In this document: piece by piece, positions 17,592-26,211 of the stretch
How positions within the stretch are numbered: the first letter of the stretch is position 1
Layout: each line of letters starts with the position of its first letter
DNA from: Candidatus Dojkabacteria bacterium UBA2022
GTDB taxonomy: Bacteria > Patescibacteriota > Dojkabacteria > SC72
DNA length: 64,000 bases
Direction of reading: 5' to 3'
NCBI GenBank assembly: GCA_002335495.1
Contig: DDBW01000002.1
Location: 21,149-85,148 of the forward strand
Notes under the pieces: generated by a model
The model's database searches: none
Told to the model about the DNA's origin: nothing
What the model saw: the letters and a program-made list of their open reading frames with translations, nothing else
Program-made: the position numbers and the translations under genes

Positions 17592-19037
17592 CTACCCTAG
17601 TTTGGATTTGCATAGATCAATTTTATCCTTGAACCTACTATCATCCTTTATCATATCCTCAATTTTTTCACATGCGTGTAATACTGTGGTGTGGTCTGAT
17701 CTGTTTACCTCTCTGGCTACCTTCTCAAGAGGAAGTCCTAACTCATTTCTGAGCATATACATTACAACCTGCCTTGCGGTTGCTAAATATGCTGTTCTTC
17801 TTTTCCCTTTGAGATCCTTTGCCGTTACATCAAAGGTCTCGCATACTACTTCTATGATTCGCTCCGGCTTTATTCTCTTTCGCTTGCTCTCCATATCTAC
17901 TTGTAACGCCTTTGCTATCATCTCCAATGTTGGATTCGTTCCTAATCTTTGTAGTGAAATTACTTTAATAGCTGCGCCTTCAAGTTCTCTTACATTGTTT
18001 TCTACATTTTTAGCAATGAGCTCTAAAACATCTCTATCTAATGTTGTTCCTTGTTCTGATGCTATCTGTTGGAGAATTGCCATTCTTGTTTCATAATCAG
18101 GAGATTGGAGATCAGCTACCATTCCCCCTGCAAATCTTGATCTCAAGCGGTCGGTTATATTTTTAATCTCTTTCGGAGGTCTATCCGCGGCCATTATCAT
18201 CTGTTTATTCGATTGATAAAGGGTATTGAAGGTATGGAATAGCTCCTCCTGTGTTTTCGGATATGTTTCTACAAACTGAATATCGTCGATTATTAGCAAG
18301 TCTATTTCACGATACTTCTTTCTAAATTTCTCGTTGGTTCTATTTCTTATGGAATCTATTAGTTCATTAAGGAACTGTTCAATTGGGACGTATATTACCT
18401 TTTTGTCGGGAAATTTATTTAATACTTCATTACCAATAGCCTGCATTAAGTGAGTTTTTCCCACCCCTGTTGGTCCATAGAAGAATACTGGATTGTATAG
18501 TGTTCCCAGCTCTTTTGTTACAGATTCTGCTACCGCATGTGCTAGAGCATTATGACTTCCTACTATGAAGTTATTAAATAGATACTTGGGATTAAGTTGC
18601 GCGCTTCTTACAATTGCATTCTTATCTTTTACTATTTTCTCCTGAACCTCACTAAATATATTTGGAGAGTCACTATCCGTTATTTCAATTTCCTTTATAG
18701 CCTTAGGAACCTCTTTAAGTGATGATCGTACCGTTATTACAAAGTCCAGTCTCTGTCCTGTGGCCTGGGTTAAGCTTCTTGTTATCAGAGATCTATGGTA
18801 TGACTCTATCCATTCTCTTTTAAATCCCTGGTCACAACTTATCTGTGCAATTCCATTCTCGATCTTCTCCAGATATACCCCTTTAAACCATGTTGAAAAC
18901 TGCCTGGGAGACACATACATACGGATATTTTCCGATACGATTTTCCATATGGCCTCAAGGTCAAACTCAGGAGTACCTTCTTTTACGTCCCTATCCCCTC
19001 TTATTATTGGTTTTTCTAGTTCGAAATCATTCGCCAT
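17592..19037 (-). CDS. dnaA: Chromosomal replication initiator DnaA
   Basis: A 481-residue AAA+ initiator. Domain I is at about 25-105 (WKIVSENIRMYVSPRQFSTW), followed by a short linker. The ATPase has Walker A GPTGVGKT at 188-195 and Walker B LLIIDDIQF at about 249. The C-terminal helix-turn-helix DNA-binding domain has the box-recognition motif VNRSDHTTVLHACEKI. Length is normal. A perfect DnaA box upstream (19107-19115) suggests autoregulation. The start ATG is preceded by a weak TATGAT about 21 bases upstream. Confidence 0.97.
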   Translation of the reverse strand: MANDFELEKPIIRGDRDVKEGTPEFDLEAIWKIVSENIRMYVSPRQFSTWFKGVYLEKIENGIAQISCDQGFKREWIESYHRSLITRSLTQATGQRLDFVITVRSSLKEVPKAIKEIEITDSDSPNIFSEVQEKIVKDKNAIVRSAQLNPKYLFNNFIVGSHNALAHAVAESVTKELGTLYNPVFFYGPTGVGKTHLMQAIGNEVLNKFPDKKVIYVPIEQFLNELIDSIRNRTNEKFRKKYREIDLLIIDDIQFVETYPKTQEELFHTFNTLYQSNKQMIMAADRPPKEIKNITDRLRSRFAGGMVADLQSPDYETRMAILQQIASEQGTTLDRDVLELIAKNVENNVRELEGAAIKVISLQRLGTNPTLEMIAKALQVDMESKRKRIKPERIIEVVCETFDVTAKDLKGKRRTAYLATARQVVMYMLRNELGLPLEKVAREVNRSDHTTVLHACEKIEDMIKDDSRFKDKIDLCKSKLG

Positions 19038-19106
19038 TATTGAATGGTTGAACTTAAAATCATACTTGGGCAGTGAAAATGATTACGTAAATAGTATTAT
19101 CAGAAA

Positions 19107-19115
19107 TGTGGATAA
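19107..19115 (-). promoter_or_regulatory. Perfect DnaA box upstream of dnaA
   Basis: TGTGGATAA on the plus strand, which is TTATCCACA on the minus strand, 70 bases before the dnaA start. It is the only exact consensus box I found by eye near the origin. The rest of 19038-19264 shows only AT-rich promoter-like sequence. Confidence 0.6.
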
Positions 19116-19230
19116 GTTTATAGGTAGACCTCAATAATACTTTCGTGATAACGGTCTTTCTGTATCTACTATGGTTGTATAGTATTCTCTCTTTGTTGTA
19201 TTTTGTATTCCCAACGAGAGATTTCTTTGA

Positions 19231-19236
19231 TATAAT
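19231..19236 (+). promoter_or_regulatory. -10 element before the unknown gene at 19265
   Basis: TATAAT with a TTTCTTTGA context, 28 bases before the GTG start, so this transcript would have a short leader. Confidence 0.45.
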
Positions 19237-19264
19237 AACGATAATTAGATATTAAAGCTTTCGA

Positions 19265-20404
19265 GTGCCAAAATTCGAAAAGTATAGTGAAGAAGTATAT
19301 GTATCCGCTTGTGAAAACTTGGGGGTTGACCCTGAACTTTTACGCCAAGAGTTGGATGATATTAAAGTTCAGGACCTGTTTACCTCTATTGGAACGCGCC
19401 CTTTAGAAGAAGCCTTTTCGGAGGATGAGAGGATTTTGCATGCAGAATTAGGTATATTTTGTCACTTGGTAGATGATATTGCTGACGTTCCGAAGGCTGA
19501 TTATCATAATCTCATGCTTAGAGTTGGGGACTTGATTACCTCCTTACCTCTTAGTGACCCACAAAATATACCAATAGTAACGGGTATGGTAATGGATTTG
19601 TTTAGTAGAGAATGGACCTATCGTTCGAGCTCGAGTAAAACCTTATTAGAAGTTTATGATTCGTATATTAAACGGCTGAAATCATACGGAGAGGTTAACG
19701 AGTTCGCGTTTAACTACTCTCTGCTGAAAATGATTGTTTCAGGGTTTGTTCAAAACTCTGCGATGGTTTCCCTACATGATTCTCGGATTAGTCCCGCTTG
19801 TTCCCAAGGTTTTTCTCCTCCTCCTTTTTTCTCTCAGCAGTATAGATACCTCCTGAAGTCAGGACTTCGGTATGCTATACAGAACTCTTCAAGTGAAGAC
19901 GCTGTTTCAGGAAATCTTTATAAAAGTCTTCTTGAGATACCCGATGCCGTTCTTATATCCAATGCCTCTGGAATTCAGAACATGTTCTATCCTATGTTTA
20001 ATCCTAATATGGAGAGAGGTGACTTTGCTGTTATCGAAATGTTCGACGCACTAATGGGTCCTATGGCATACTTTATGAACGCTCTTAAGGAATCTAAATA
20101 TGTGAATATGCCAGATGGCATTTCTATTAAAGATACTTTCGAGATTAATTCAGGGTTTTCAAAATACTTTTCTACGATTAGGGATCTTATTCGCCATCTC
20201 TTTAAGGTTTCTCCCCCAAGTCAAAGAGTTTACCTGACGAAGGTTAAGCAGTTTGAGCTTGGCTTCAAATATGTCTTTGCCAAGTCTCCTGACACCCCAC
20301 TTTCCTTCGGTAATTTTCTGAGTCTGGAAAACCTTCTCGCCGGTAGGTGGTATTCGCTCCCGGCAGAGTATATGCGAATGCTAGTTTTTTTTCATTTGAG
20401 ATAA
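19265..20404 (+). CDS. Unknown helical protein with a DDxxD motif
   Basis: A 379-residue protein starting at GTG 19265. It is predicted all-helical, soluble, with no signal peptide. A D70-D71-I-A-D74 motif within HAELGIFCHLVDDIADVPKA recalls the metal-binding aspartates of isoprenoid synthases (squalene/phytoene type). I see no clear second aspartate-rich or NSE motif, so that assignment is weak. It lies between dnaA and the histidine kinase gene, an unusual position for a biosynthetic enzyme. I cannot name a function. Confidence 0.5.
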   Translation: MPKFEKYSEEVYVSACENLGVDPELLRQELDDIKVQDLFTSIGTRPLEEAFSEDERILHAELGIFCHLVDDIADVPKADYHNLMLRVGDLITSLPLSDPQNIPIVTGMVMDLFSREWTYRSSSSKTLLEVYDSYIKRLKSYGEVNEFAFNYSLLKMIVSGFVQNSAMVSLHDSRISPACSQGFSPPPFFSQQYRYLLKSGLRYAIQNSSSEDAVSGNLYKSLLEIPDAVLISNASGIQNMFYPMFNPNMERGDFAVIEMFDALMGPMAYFMNALKESKYVNMPDGISIKDTFEINSGFSKYFSTIRDLIRHLFKVSPPSQRVYLTKVKQFELGFKYVFAKSPDTPLSFGNFLSLENLLAGRWYSLPAEYMRMLVFFHLR

Positions 20405-20453
20405 CTTCTTCTTAAGCTAGAAATTACAGGAAGCTAATGATATTCTGTATATT

Positions 20454-21914
20454 ATGTTTGGATTTGGAAAGAAAAAGACCGTTTCGGTAAAAAAATACTC
20501 ATTGGATGAACTTGAAATTATTTCGTATTTGAGTAGTAAAATACTATCTACTCTTGATAACGAAGCCCTCATTCAAGAATCTATTAATAACCTTGTTGCA
20601 AAATATAAACTACTTGGAGGAATTATTCTCTTGCGGGAAGGAAACTACCTTGTCGCTAAGACCATCTCTTCTAGCCCCATTGCTAATAACTTCTTAAAAA
20701 TTATTGGTGCACCAATAGACGCTTTGAAACTTCCTATTGCTAAAGATTCGGATAACTACATTGTTAAAAGTATTAATATAAAGAAGGTTGTACAGGGTTC
20801 TAATCTTGCGGACTTTACAAGAGGTGTTATATCTGAAAATCTTGCTATCGCAGCTAAAAGGGTTACCCGTTCAAACTACTGTATCTCCATCCCTATTGTA
20901 AATAAGAAAGAGGCTCTCGGAGCAATATACTTAACTAAAACCGTAAACGAAAACTTCAATCGCGATATTCCAATTTTTCAGCTCTTTGCTGATCAGGTTG
21001 GTATTGCCCTTGTAAATGCTCAGCTTTATGAAAATGAACAGAAACAGGTAGAGGAATTAAAATCTAAAAATATTGAGCTTCAGGCTCTTCGACGAAGAGA
21101 ACAGGATATGATGGATATAATGGGACATGAGCTACGCACTCCCCTATCTATTATTAGGATTTCGCTTGGCTTACTACAAGAAAAATATAGCAAGGTCGGA
21201 TTTAAAGATACAAGTTGCGATGCCTATATGGGGAGAATGAAAGAGGCCTTAGATAGAGAAGCTCGATTGCTTGAGGCTATGCTTAATAGTACTAAACTGG
21301 AATCCGAAAAAATGGAGCTACACTTTGAAAAGGTTAACATGGATAATCTCGTTAAAGATGCTATGTTGGCAATGAGCAATAAAGCACAGAAGAAAAATAT
21401 TCAGCTAATATATAATCCTCATATCTCATCTCCTTTTGTATATGCGGATCCTGTCCGTTTGGCGGAAGTTGTTGATAATCTTGTTCTTAATGCTATTAAA
21501 TATACTGAGAAAGGTGCAGTTACCATCTCTGTTACAAAGGAAGATGATACTATAATCACCTCAATTTCCGACACAGGAATAGGTATTCCTAAAGCTGATA
21601 TTAAGCATTTAGGTGAAAAGTTCTATCGAGTCGGTCAGTATAGCGATAATCAAAAGGACAGAGTGAAAAGAAAGAAACTTGAGGACACTCAAATTACATT
21701 GGTTAAACCTGGAGGAACTGGTTTAGGATTATATGTCTCATTTAATCTTATTAAGCTTATGGGTGGAAAGATTTCCGTCTCCAGCTCGCTCGGTAAAGGA
21801 TCTACCTTCTCAATCTCTCTTCCTGTGTATGCCAACCAACCCGATACTCATTCAAAGAAAAAGGTAGATAAAAATCTTTTTAAAAGATTAGGATTTACAC
21901 GAAAGAAATCATAG
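20454..21914 (+). CDS. Cytosolic GAF-domain sensor histidine kinase
   Basis: A 486-residue kinase with no transmembrane segment. About residues 20-190 form a GAF-like sensor. A coiled helix (about 190-218) leads to the HisKA box MGHELRTPLSIIRISLG with phospho-acceptor H225. The HATPase domain has VVDNLVLNAIKYTEKG, SDTGIGIP and PGGTGLGLYV (N, G1 and G2 boxes). The basic tail ends at residue 486. No response regulator is adjacent; the OmpR-type protein at 15334 is the nearest candidate partner. TATTCT seven bases before the ATG, preceded by TGA, is a possible extended -10. Confidence 0.9.
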   Translation: MFGFGKKKTVSVKKYSLDELEIISYLSSKILSTLDNEALIQESINNLVAKYKLLGGIILLREGNYLVAKTISSSPIANNFLKIIGAPIDALKLPIAKDSDNYIVKSINIKKVVQGSNLADFTRGVISENLAIAAKRVTRSNYCISIPIVNKKEALGAIYLTKTVNENFNRDIPIFQLFADQVGIALVNAQLYENEQKQVEELKSKNIELQALRRREQDMMDIMGHELRTPLSIIRISLGLLQEKYSKVGFKDTSCDAYMGRMKEALDREARLLEAMLNSTKLESEKMELHFEKVNMDNLVKDAMLAMSNKAQKKNIQLIYNPHISSPFVYADPVRLAEVVDNLVLNAIKYTEKGAVTISVTKEDDTIITSISDTGIGIPKADIKHLGEKFYRVGQYSDNQKDRVKRKKLEDTQITLVKPGGTGLGLYVSFNLIKLMGGKISVSSSLGKGSTFSISLPVYANQPDTHSKKKVDKNLFKRLGFTRKKS

Positions 21915-21916
21915 GA

Positions 21917-21922
21917 TATAAT
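21917..21922 (+). promoter_or_regulatory. -10 element of rpmH
   Basis: TATAAT ten bases before the rpmH ATG, starting three bases after the histidine kinase stop codon. Confidence 0.5.
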
Positions 21923-21932
21923 CCAGCAGATT

Positions 21933-22115
21933 ATGAAAAGAACTTGGCAACCAAAAAAGAGAAGAAGATTGAAGAAGTTGGGATTCCTTTCTAGAAGTGC
22001 AACAGCTGGTGGACGAAAGGTTCTTGCTGCAAGAAGAAGAAAAGGACGAAAGAGACTTACCGTTTCTGAAGAGTTCAAAATGCTTCGCAAGAATCCAAAG
22101 CATTACGCAAGATAA
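21933..22115 (+). CDS. rpmH: 50S ribosomal protein L34, C-terminally extended
   Basis: A basic ribosomal protein that binds 23S rRNA. Residues 1-44 match the whole normal L34 ([20 protein letters not shown], later [18 protein letters not shown]). About 16 further residues ([16 protein letters not shown]) extend past the usual end at 44-46. It opens the conserved cluster rpmH-rnpA-yidD-yidC-jag, normally found near dnaA. The spacing to rnpA is 12 bases. Confidence 0.95.
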   Translation: MKRTWQPKKRRRLKKLGFLSRSATAGGRKVLAARRRKGRKRLTVSEEFKMLRKNPKHYAR

Positions 22116-22127
22116 TTAGGAATAAAT

Positions 22128-22460
22128 ATGTTCCCTAAAAGTAACAAGCTGTCTTCGGATGAATTTTCAAGGCTATACGCTAACGGTTTTCGCGTGAAGG
22201 GACAGTTTGGCGTTCTTATATCTTCCGTTTCTCCATATCCTAAATACAGAGTTGGATTTGTTGTTAATAAGAAGGTTGGAAACGCTGTTGTAAGGCATCA
22301 AACCACAAGGCATATTCGAAATGTTTTTAGAAAGATTGTTGGTGAGTATAACCTTCCCCTTCTTTATGAATATATTGCATATACTCCCATTTCTGATTTG
22401 AATGCTTTTGAGGATGAGTTTAAATCTCAAATGGATAAAGTTCATGAGCATTTCAACTAA
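22128..22460 (+). CDS. rnpA: Ribonuclease P protein component
   Basis: The 110-residue protein partner of RNase P RNA, which trims tRNA and tmRNA 5' ends. The family motif is present in divergent form: KVGNAVVRHQTTRHIRNVFR, where most bacteria have KVGxAVxRNRxKRxLRE. The FRVKGQFGVLI strand and the position between rpmH and yidD confirm the assignment. His and Thr at the usual Asn and Lys positions are notable. Start ATG 22128 follows rpmH by 12 bases with a weak AGGA. Confidence 0.93.
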   Translation: MFPKSNKLSSDEFSRLYANGFRVKGQFGVLISSVSPYPKYRVGFVVNKKVGNAVVRHQTTRHIRNVFRKIVGEYNLPLLYEYIAYTPISDLNAFEDEFKSQMDKVHEHFN

Positions 22461-22700
22461 ATGAAATATCTCTTTCTATTTTTAATAAAACTATATCAAT
22501 TGACTCTCTCCTACGATCACGGTTTTATGGGAAGGATCTTTCCAGATACCCGGTTTTGCAGATTTACCCCTTCTTGCTCACAATATACCTATGATGCAGT
22601 TAATAAATATGGAGTAATTAAGGGATTATCGCTTGGAGTTAGTCGTTTGGGAAGATGCAACGTGAGAACTCCTATGGGAACCTATGATCCAGTCAAGTGA
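22461..22700 (+). CDS. yidD: Membrane protein insertion efficiency factor YidD
   Basis: A 79-residue YidD with an N-terminal amphipathic helix and the signature CRFTPSCSQYTYDAVNKYGVIKG, followed by the GxxRLGRC motif. It aids YidC-dependent membrane insertion. The ATG directly follows the rnpA stop codon, so translation is coupled. Between MKYLFLFLIKLYQLTLSYDH and the cysteine motif there is a short family-typical insertion. It ends in TGA, showing TGA is a stop here. Confidence 0.95.
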   Translation: MKYLFLFLIKLYQLTLSYDHGFMGRIFPDTRFCRFTPSCSQYTYDAVNKYGVIKGLSLGVSRLGRCNVRTPMGTYDPVK

Positions 22701-22723
22701 TTTTACATTTACCGCTTTTCTAG

Positions 22724-22729
22724 TATAAT
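22724..22729 (+). promoter_or_regulatory. -10 element of yidC
   Basis: TATAAT in the 59-base gap between yidD and yidC, 30 bases before the yidC ATG. It would allow yidC-jag to be transcribed apart from rpmH-rnpA-yidD. Confidence 0.45.
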
Positions 22730-22759
22730 TCAGCAGTTCAGATTGATTGATAAATATAT

Positions 22760-23599
22760 ATGTTTGCAAATCTTTGGGATACTCTCCTCTTTCATCCCTT
22801 CTTAAATATTTTAATGGTAGGTTACCACCTCTTGTGGGATAATCTTGGTCTTGCCGTTATTTTCATTGCTATTCTGGTAAGAGTTCTCCTTATTCCAAGT
22901 ACCAAAAGCCAGACTGAAATGACTCGTAAGATGGCTTCCCTAAGGCCAGAACTAGATAAACTTCAGAAAAAATATGCGAATAACCCTCAGAAGTTAGCAG
23001 AGGAACAGATGAAGCTATACAAAAACGTTGGTTATAATCCTCTTGGTTGTTTAGCCTCTATTCTTCCCCAATTTCTAATGCTTTTTGCGATTATTCAAGT
23101 TATTAACGTCGTTACTGTAAGTAATTTCGATGGCTTGTATCCATTCATTAAGGATTGGATATTTAGCGGGGTAGATAAAATTGTCATCAATACTTCATTC
23201 CTAAATATTGATCTTGCTTCAAACTTTACTGCTGTCTCAAAGGAACTTGGCTATATTAATTGGCAAACTTTCACCTTCTTGGTTTTGGCTGTTTTAGTAG
23301 GATTCACCCAGTTCATTTCAACCAAGTTTATGCAACATATGCAGGGACAGAATAAGCCTGCTTCAAATAAAAAAGATCCTTCTGCGGCTCCTTCTCCAGA
23401 AGAACTTCAGGCGCAGATGATGAACTCTATGAATCTGATGTTCCCATTCATGACCTTCTTCATTACCCTTACCACTCCTGCTGTTTTAGGTCTATATTGG
23501 TTAGCACAATCTGTGATGTTAATAGTTCAATACTTCATTATAGATAAAGAAAGAAGTATGAAGGCGGCTAAGGAGCTATTCAAATTTAAAAGGAAATAA
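22760..23599 (+). CDS. yidC: Membrane protein insertase YidC
   Basis: A 279-residue Oxa1/YidC-type insertase that places proteins in the cytoplasmic membrane. It is the short Gram-positive-like form without the large periplasmic domain. Landmarks are the IAILVRVLLIPSTKSQTEMT helix, the KLQKKYANNPQKLAEEQMKL cytosolic coiled coil, and NPLGCLASILPQFLMLFAI. The later QAQMMNSMNLMFPFMTFFIT segment and a basic tail complete it. The conserved Arg of the hydrophilic groove is in LVRVLL. The gene is 17 bases from jag. Confidence 0.95.
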   Translation: MFANLWDTLLFHPFLNILMVGYHLLWDNLGLAVIFIAILVRVLLIPSTKSQTEMTRKMASLRPELDKLQKKYANNPQKLAEEQMKLYKNVGYNPLGCLASILPQFLMLFAIIQVINVVTVSNFDGLYPFIKDWIFSGVDKIVINTSFLNIDLASNFTAVSKELGYINWQTFTFLVLAVLVGFTQFISTKFMQHMQGQNKPASNKKDPSAAPSPEELQAQMMNSMNLMFPFMTFFITLTTPAVLGLYWLAQSVMLIVQYFIIDKERSMKAAKELFKFKRK

Positions 23600-23616
23600 T
23601 TTTTATATTAATAATT

Positions 23617-24174
23617 ATGGATAAGAATAGAGTTTTAGAAATTGCCCAGAAGGAAACAGAAAAACTTCTTGATTTGGTCGGTGTAAATCCTGAGGTTGAG
23701 TATAACCTCGCAGATAACTCAAACGATGAGTTTGTCGTAATAGGCGTTTCGATCAAGGGAGAGGATTTAGGCTTTATGATAGGAAACCACGGAAGACATC
23801 TTCAGGCTTTTCAGTCTGTTCTTAACCTAATTGTTAGAAATATTGTTTGGAAAGAGGATGAGAATTTCAAGTTCGTTATTACAGTTGACGCTGGGGACTA
23901 CAGAAAGCAAAGAATGAATAAGGTTGAGCAAACAGCTTTACAGAAGGCTGATGATGCAAGAATTCTTGGAGAACCAGTTGATTTAATGCCTATGAATCCT
24001 GCTGAAAGAAGAGTTGTCCATACCGTTTTGGGTAAGTTTGATGATATCAAAACCGAAAGTCACGGAGAAGGTAGAGATCGATTTGTAAGGATTCTTCCCG
24101 TTAGCGAGAAGGACCTTGGAATTACCTCTGAAACAGAGGATAATCTAGAGAATGAAGAAGATTCTCAAGAATAA
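23617..24174 (+). CDS. jag: Jag/KhpB RNA-binding protein (KH and R3H domains)
   Basis: A 185-residue protein. The N-terminal part resembles a short Jag-N region, followed by a KH domain with the loop GFMIGNHGRHLQAFQSVLNL (about 68-90). An R3H domain (about 130-160) has RRVVHTVLGKFDDIKTESHG and ends in RFVRILP. An acidic tail follows. Jag/KhpB proteins bind RNA and influence cell-wall synthesis genes in Firmicutes; the function here is inferred. Its last 23 bases overlap the start of the next gene. Confidence 0.92.
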   Translation: MDKNRVLEIAQKETEKLLDLVGVNPEVEYNLADNSNDEFVVIGVSIKGEDLGFMIGNHGRHLQAFQSVLNLIVRNIVWKEDENFKFVITVDAGDYRKQRMNKVEQTALQKADDARILGEPVDLMPMNPAERRVVHTVLGKFDDIKTESHGEGRDRFVRILPVSEKDLGITSETEDNLENEEDSQE

Positions 24175-25507
24175 TACTAAACTTGTTGAAGCTATAGGGA
24201 GGCTACTGCCTCTCTCCCTTGCTGCAACAGTTTTCATTGCCAATATTTTCTTTATTGAGGAAAATCCTTTAAGAGGTATTACTATTCTGTTCTTACTGTT
24301 CATCTGGGGAATATTTACATATGTAACAAAATCTTATGTAAAAGCCTCGTTATATTTACTCCTATTTGTAATTCCTCTTAATATCACAATTACTTTTCCA
24401 ACCTTAGGTGATGTATACGTTCGGGGAGTGTATTCTAACTTTCTCTCTCCCACTCTCTCAATTATAGATATCTTTGTGGCTTTATTATTTACAAGCTTGG
24501 TAACAGTATCATTCCCAAAAAAGTCTAATTTGATTTATATGGTTGTTGTTGGGGCTCTGCTTTTAAGTTTACTCTCACACTTTTCGATTATATCCTTGAT
24601 CGGTATCGGAAGAATTATTCTATATCTTCTAACTACGAAGCTTATGTTTTATTATATGAAGAATGAGAAAGAGAAGTTAAGCATGAGGCTCGTTATATAT
24701 GTAATAAGTATAACTGTCCTTATACAGGTAATTATTGCTTTCTTTCAAGTTTATTTAGGTAGGGATTTAGGATTACAGTTCTTGGGAGAATCCCAGTTAA
24801 CTGTCGGAACAATTGGTTCAAGTTTTGTCTCTCTTTCTGAAGTTACCTATCTTCGTGGATACGGTACTTTCCCCCACCCTAATATTCTAGCCGGGTACCT
24901 TTCCTTAGTTGTCATTATCCTTTTGGGTATACGTTATAAAGGAAAGTTGGTTTGGGCTACGATAGGGATATCTGCTATTGGGCTTTTGCTAACTTTCTCT
25001 CGTTTAGGGTGGCTACTTCTTCTGCTTGTAATGGTGTTCTACCTATTATTTGGAAGCAGGCAACAGAAAGGGTTAAATTCATTCACCCTTGGAATTTTTG
25101 GAGAGAGAATTTCCAATCTTTTTCTAAACATAGATACCAGTTTTAGAGATAGAATATTGCTAAATGAGCATGCCATTGAGGTTATACAGAAAAACTGGTT
25201 AACAGGATTAGGGATTGGTAGGTATGTGTCCGCTATGAAAGAGCTTCCTATTTATACCAATAGTGGATTGTTGTTGCTGCAACCTGTGCATAATATCTTT
25301 CTCCTCTTGGTTGCCGAAATGGGAATTGGGGGAATTATATTCGCCATTGGGATTATATATAAAATACTGTTTTATAATTTTACAAAACATTCGAAATTTT
25401 TATATCTCTCGATTATCTTTTTTGTTTTGATATTTGGAATGTTTGATCACTTTCTTCTCACTCTTCCCCAGGGTTTAATCCTTCTTGCTTTTGCTCTTCT
25501 ACTTTAA
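24152..25507 (+). CDS. O-antigen ligase/polymerase-like membrane protein
   Basis: A 451-residue polytopic protein with about 11-12 helices. The Wzy/WaaL-type core is visible: a Pro/His-containing loop YLRGYGTFPHPNILAGYLSL, then SRLGWLLLLL, then a large external loop ending in the VHNIFLLLVAEMGIGG segment. Such proteins polymerise or ligate lipid-linked glycans on the outer face of the cytoplasmic membrane. It overlaps jag by 23 bases and ends overlapping the convergent HAD gene by nine bases. Substrate unknown. Confidence 0.82.
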   Translation: MKKILKNNTKLVEAIGRLLPLSLAATVFIANIFFIEENPLRGITILFLLFIWGIFTYVTKSYVKASLYLLLFVIPLNITITFPTLGDVYVRGVYSNFLSPTLSIIDIFVALLFTSLVTVSFPKKSNLIYMVVVGALLLSLLSHFSIISLIGIGRIILYLLTTKLMFYYMKNEKEKLSMRLVIYVISITVLIQVIIAFFQVYLGRDLGLQFLGESQLTVGTIGSSFVSLSEVTYLRGYGTFPHPNILAGYLSLVVIILLGIRYKGKLVWATIGISAIGLLLTFSRLGWLLLLLVMVFYLLFGSRQQKGLNSFTLGIFGERISNLFLNIDTSFRDRILLNEHAIEVIQKNWLTGLGIGRYVSAMKELPIYTNSGLLLLQPVHNIFLLLVAEMGIGGIIFAIGIIYKILFYNFTKHSKFLYLSIIFFVLIFGMFDHFLLTLPQGLILLAFALLL

Positions 25508-26194
25508 GACCTCTATTACTTCCTTTATATTACGGACGGTGATTGTTCCTTCGGGAAGATCTCCTGATGTATATACACTCCATCCTTTTGTTTTTTGTAA
25601 CCATATAAGCTTTCTTACCCCTACTTCATATCCCGCTTTTATATCCCCACTTACATTATCCCCTACGATAGCAACTTTTTCTGGATGGGTATCCAATGCC
25701 TTGATGGCTTTTAGCCAATCCTCTTTACTCTTATGGCGGTTCATATCTGCAATTTCAATGTGATCGAAGTATTGTCTAAGGTTGTGAGTACTTAATTTCA
25801 GATGAGTCCAGTCTTCAACTGCATGGGTTACTAGTCCGAGTTTGTATCCATCCTTTTTAAAGTGTTCTAGTACCTCTATGCTTCCTTCTAATAGTTTCGG
25901 AGGGGTTGTATATACTTTATACATTCGGTCAATAATTTTAACGGCAAGGTCGTTGGGTATATCAAAGTGGTCTCGCATATTTTGGATTGTAGTTGGCCAC
26001 TCCTTCACAGGGTTAATGCTTACTTCGTGATATGCCTTTACGAGAGATTCTTCAAATACTTTAGATATTTCCTCGTATGGAATATTTAGGAAGTCTGAAA
26101 GGGTCTTCTTCACTTCGGATGTTGCTTCCGTAAACACGGGATGTGTATCTATGAGGGTATCATCAAAATCGAAAAGTATCGTTTTAGGTTGCAT
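25499..26194 (-). CDS. HAD-superfamily phosphatase-like hydrolase
   Basis: A 231-residue HAD hydrolase. Motif I is FDFDDTLID with D9 and D11. A helical cap follows (about 20-90). Motif II is LVTHA, the motif III Lys is in HKSKEDW, and motif IV is VGDNVSGDIKAG. It resembles phosphoglycolate phosphatase and related small phosphatases; substrate not determinable. Start chosen at ATG 26194 because the open frame upstream runs through tRNA-Ser(GGA). It begins 17 bases after the tRNA 3' end, so both may come from one precursor RNA. Confidence 0.87.
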   Translation of the reverse strand: MQPKTILFDFDDTLIDTHPVFTEATSEVKKTLSDFLNIPYEEISKVFEESLVKAYHEVSINPVKEWPTTIQNMRDHFDIPNDLAVKIIDRMYKVYTTPPKLLEGSIEVLEHFKKDGYKLGLVTHAVEDWTHLKLSTHNLRQYFDHIEIADMNRHKSKEDWLKAIKALDTHPEKVAIVGDNVSGDIKAGYEVGVRKLIWLQKTKGWSVYTSGDLPEGTITVRNIKEVIEVLK

Positions 26195-26211
26195 ATTACT
26201 TTTGATAGAAA

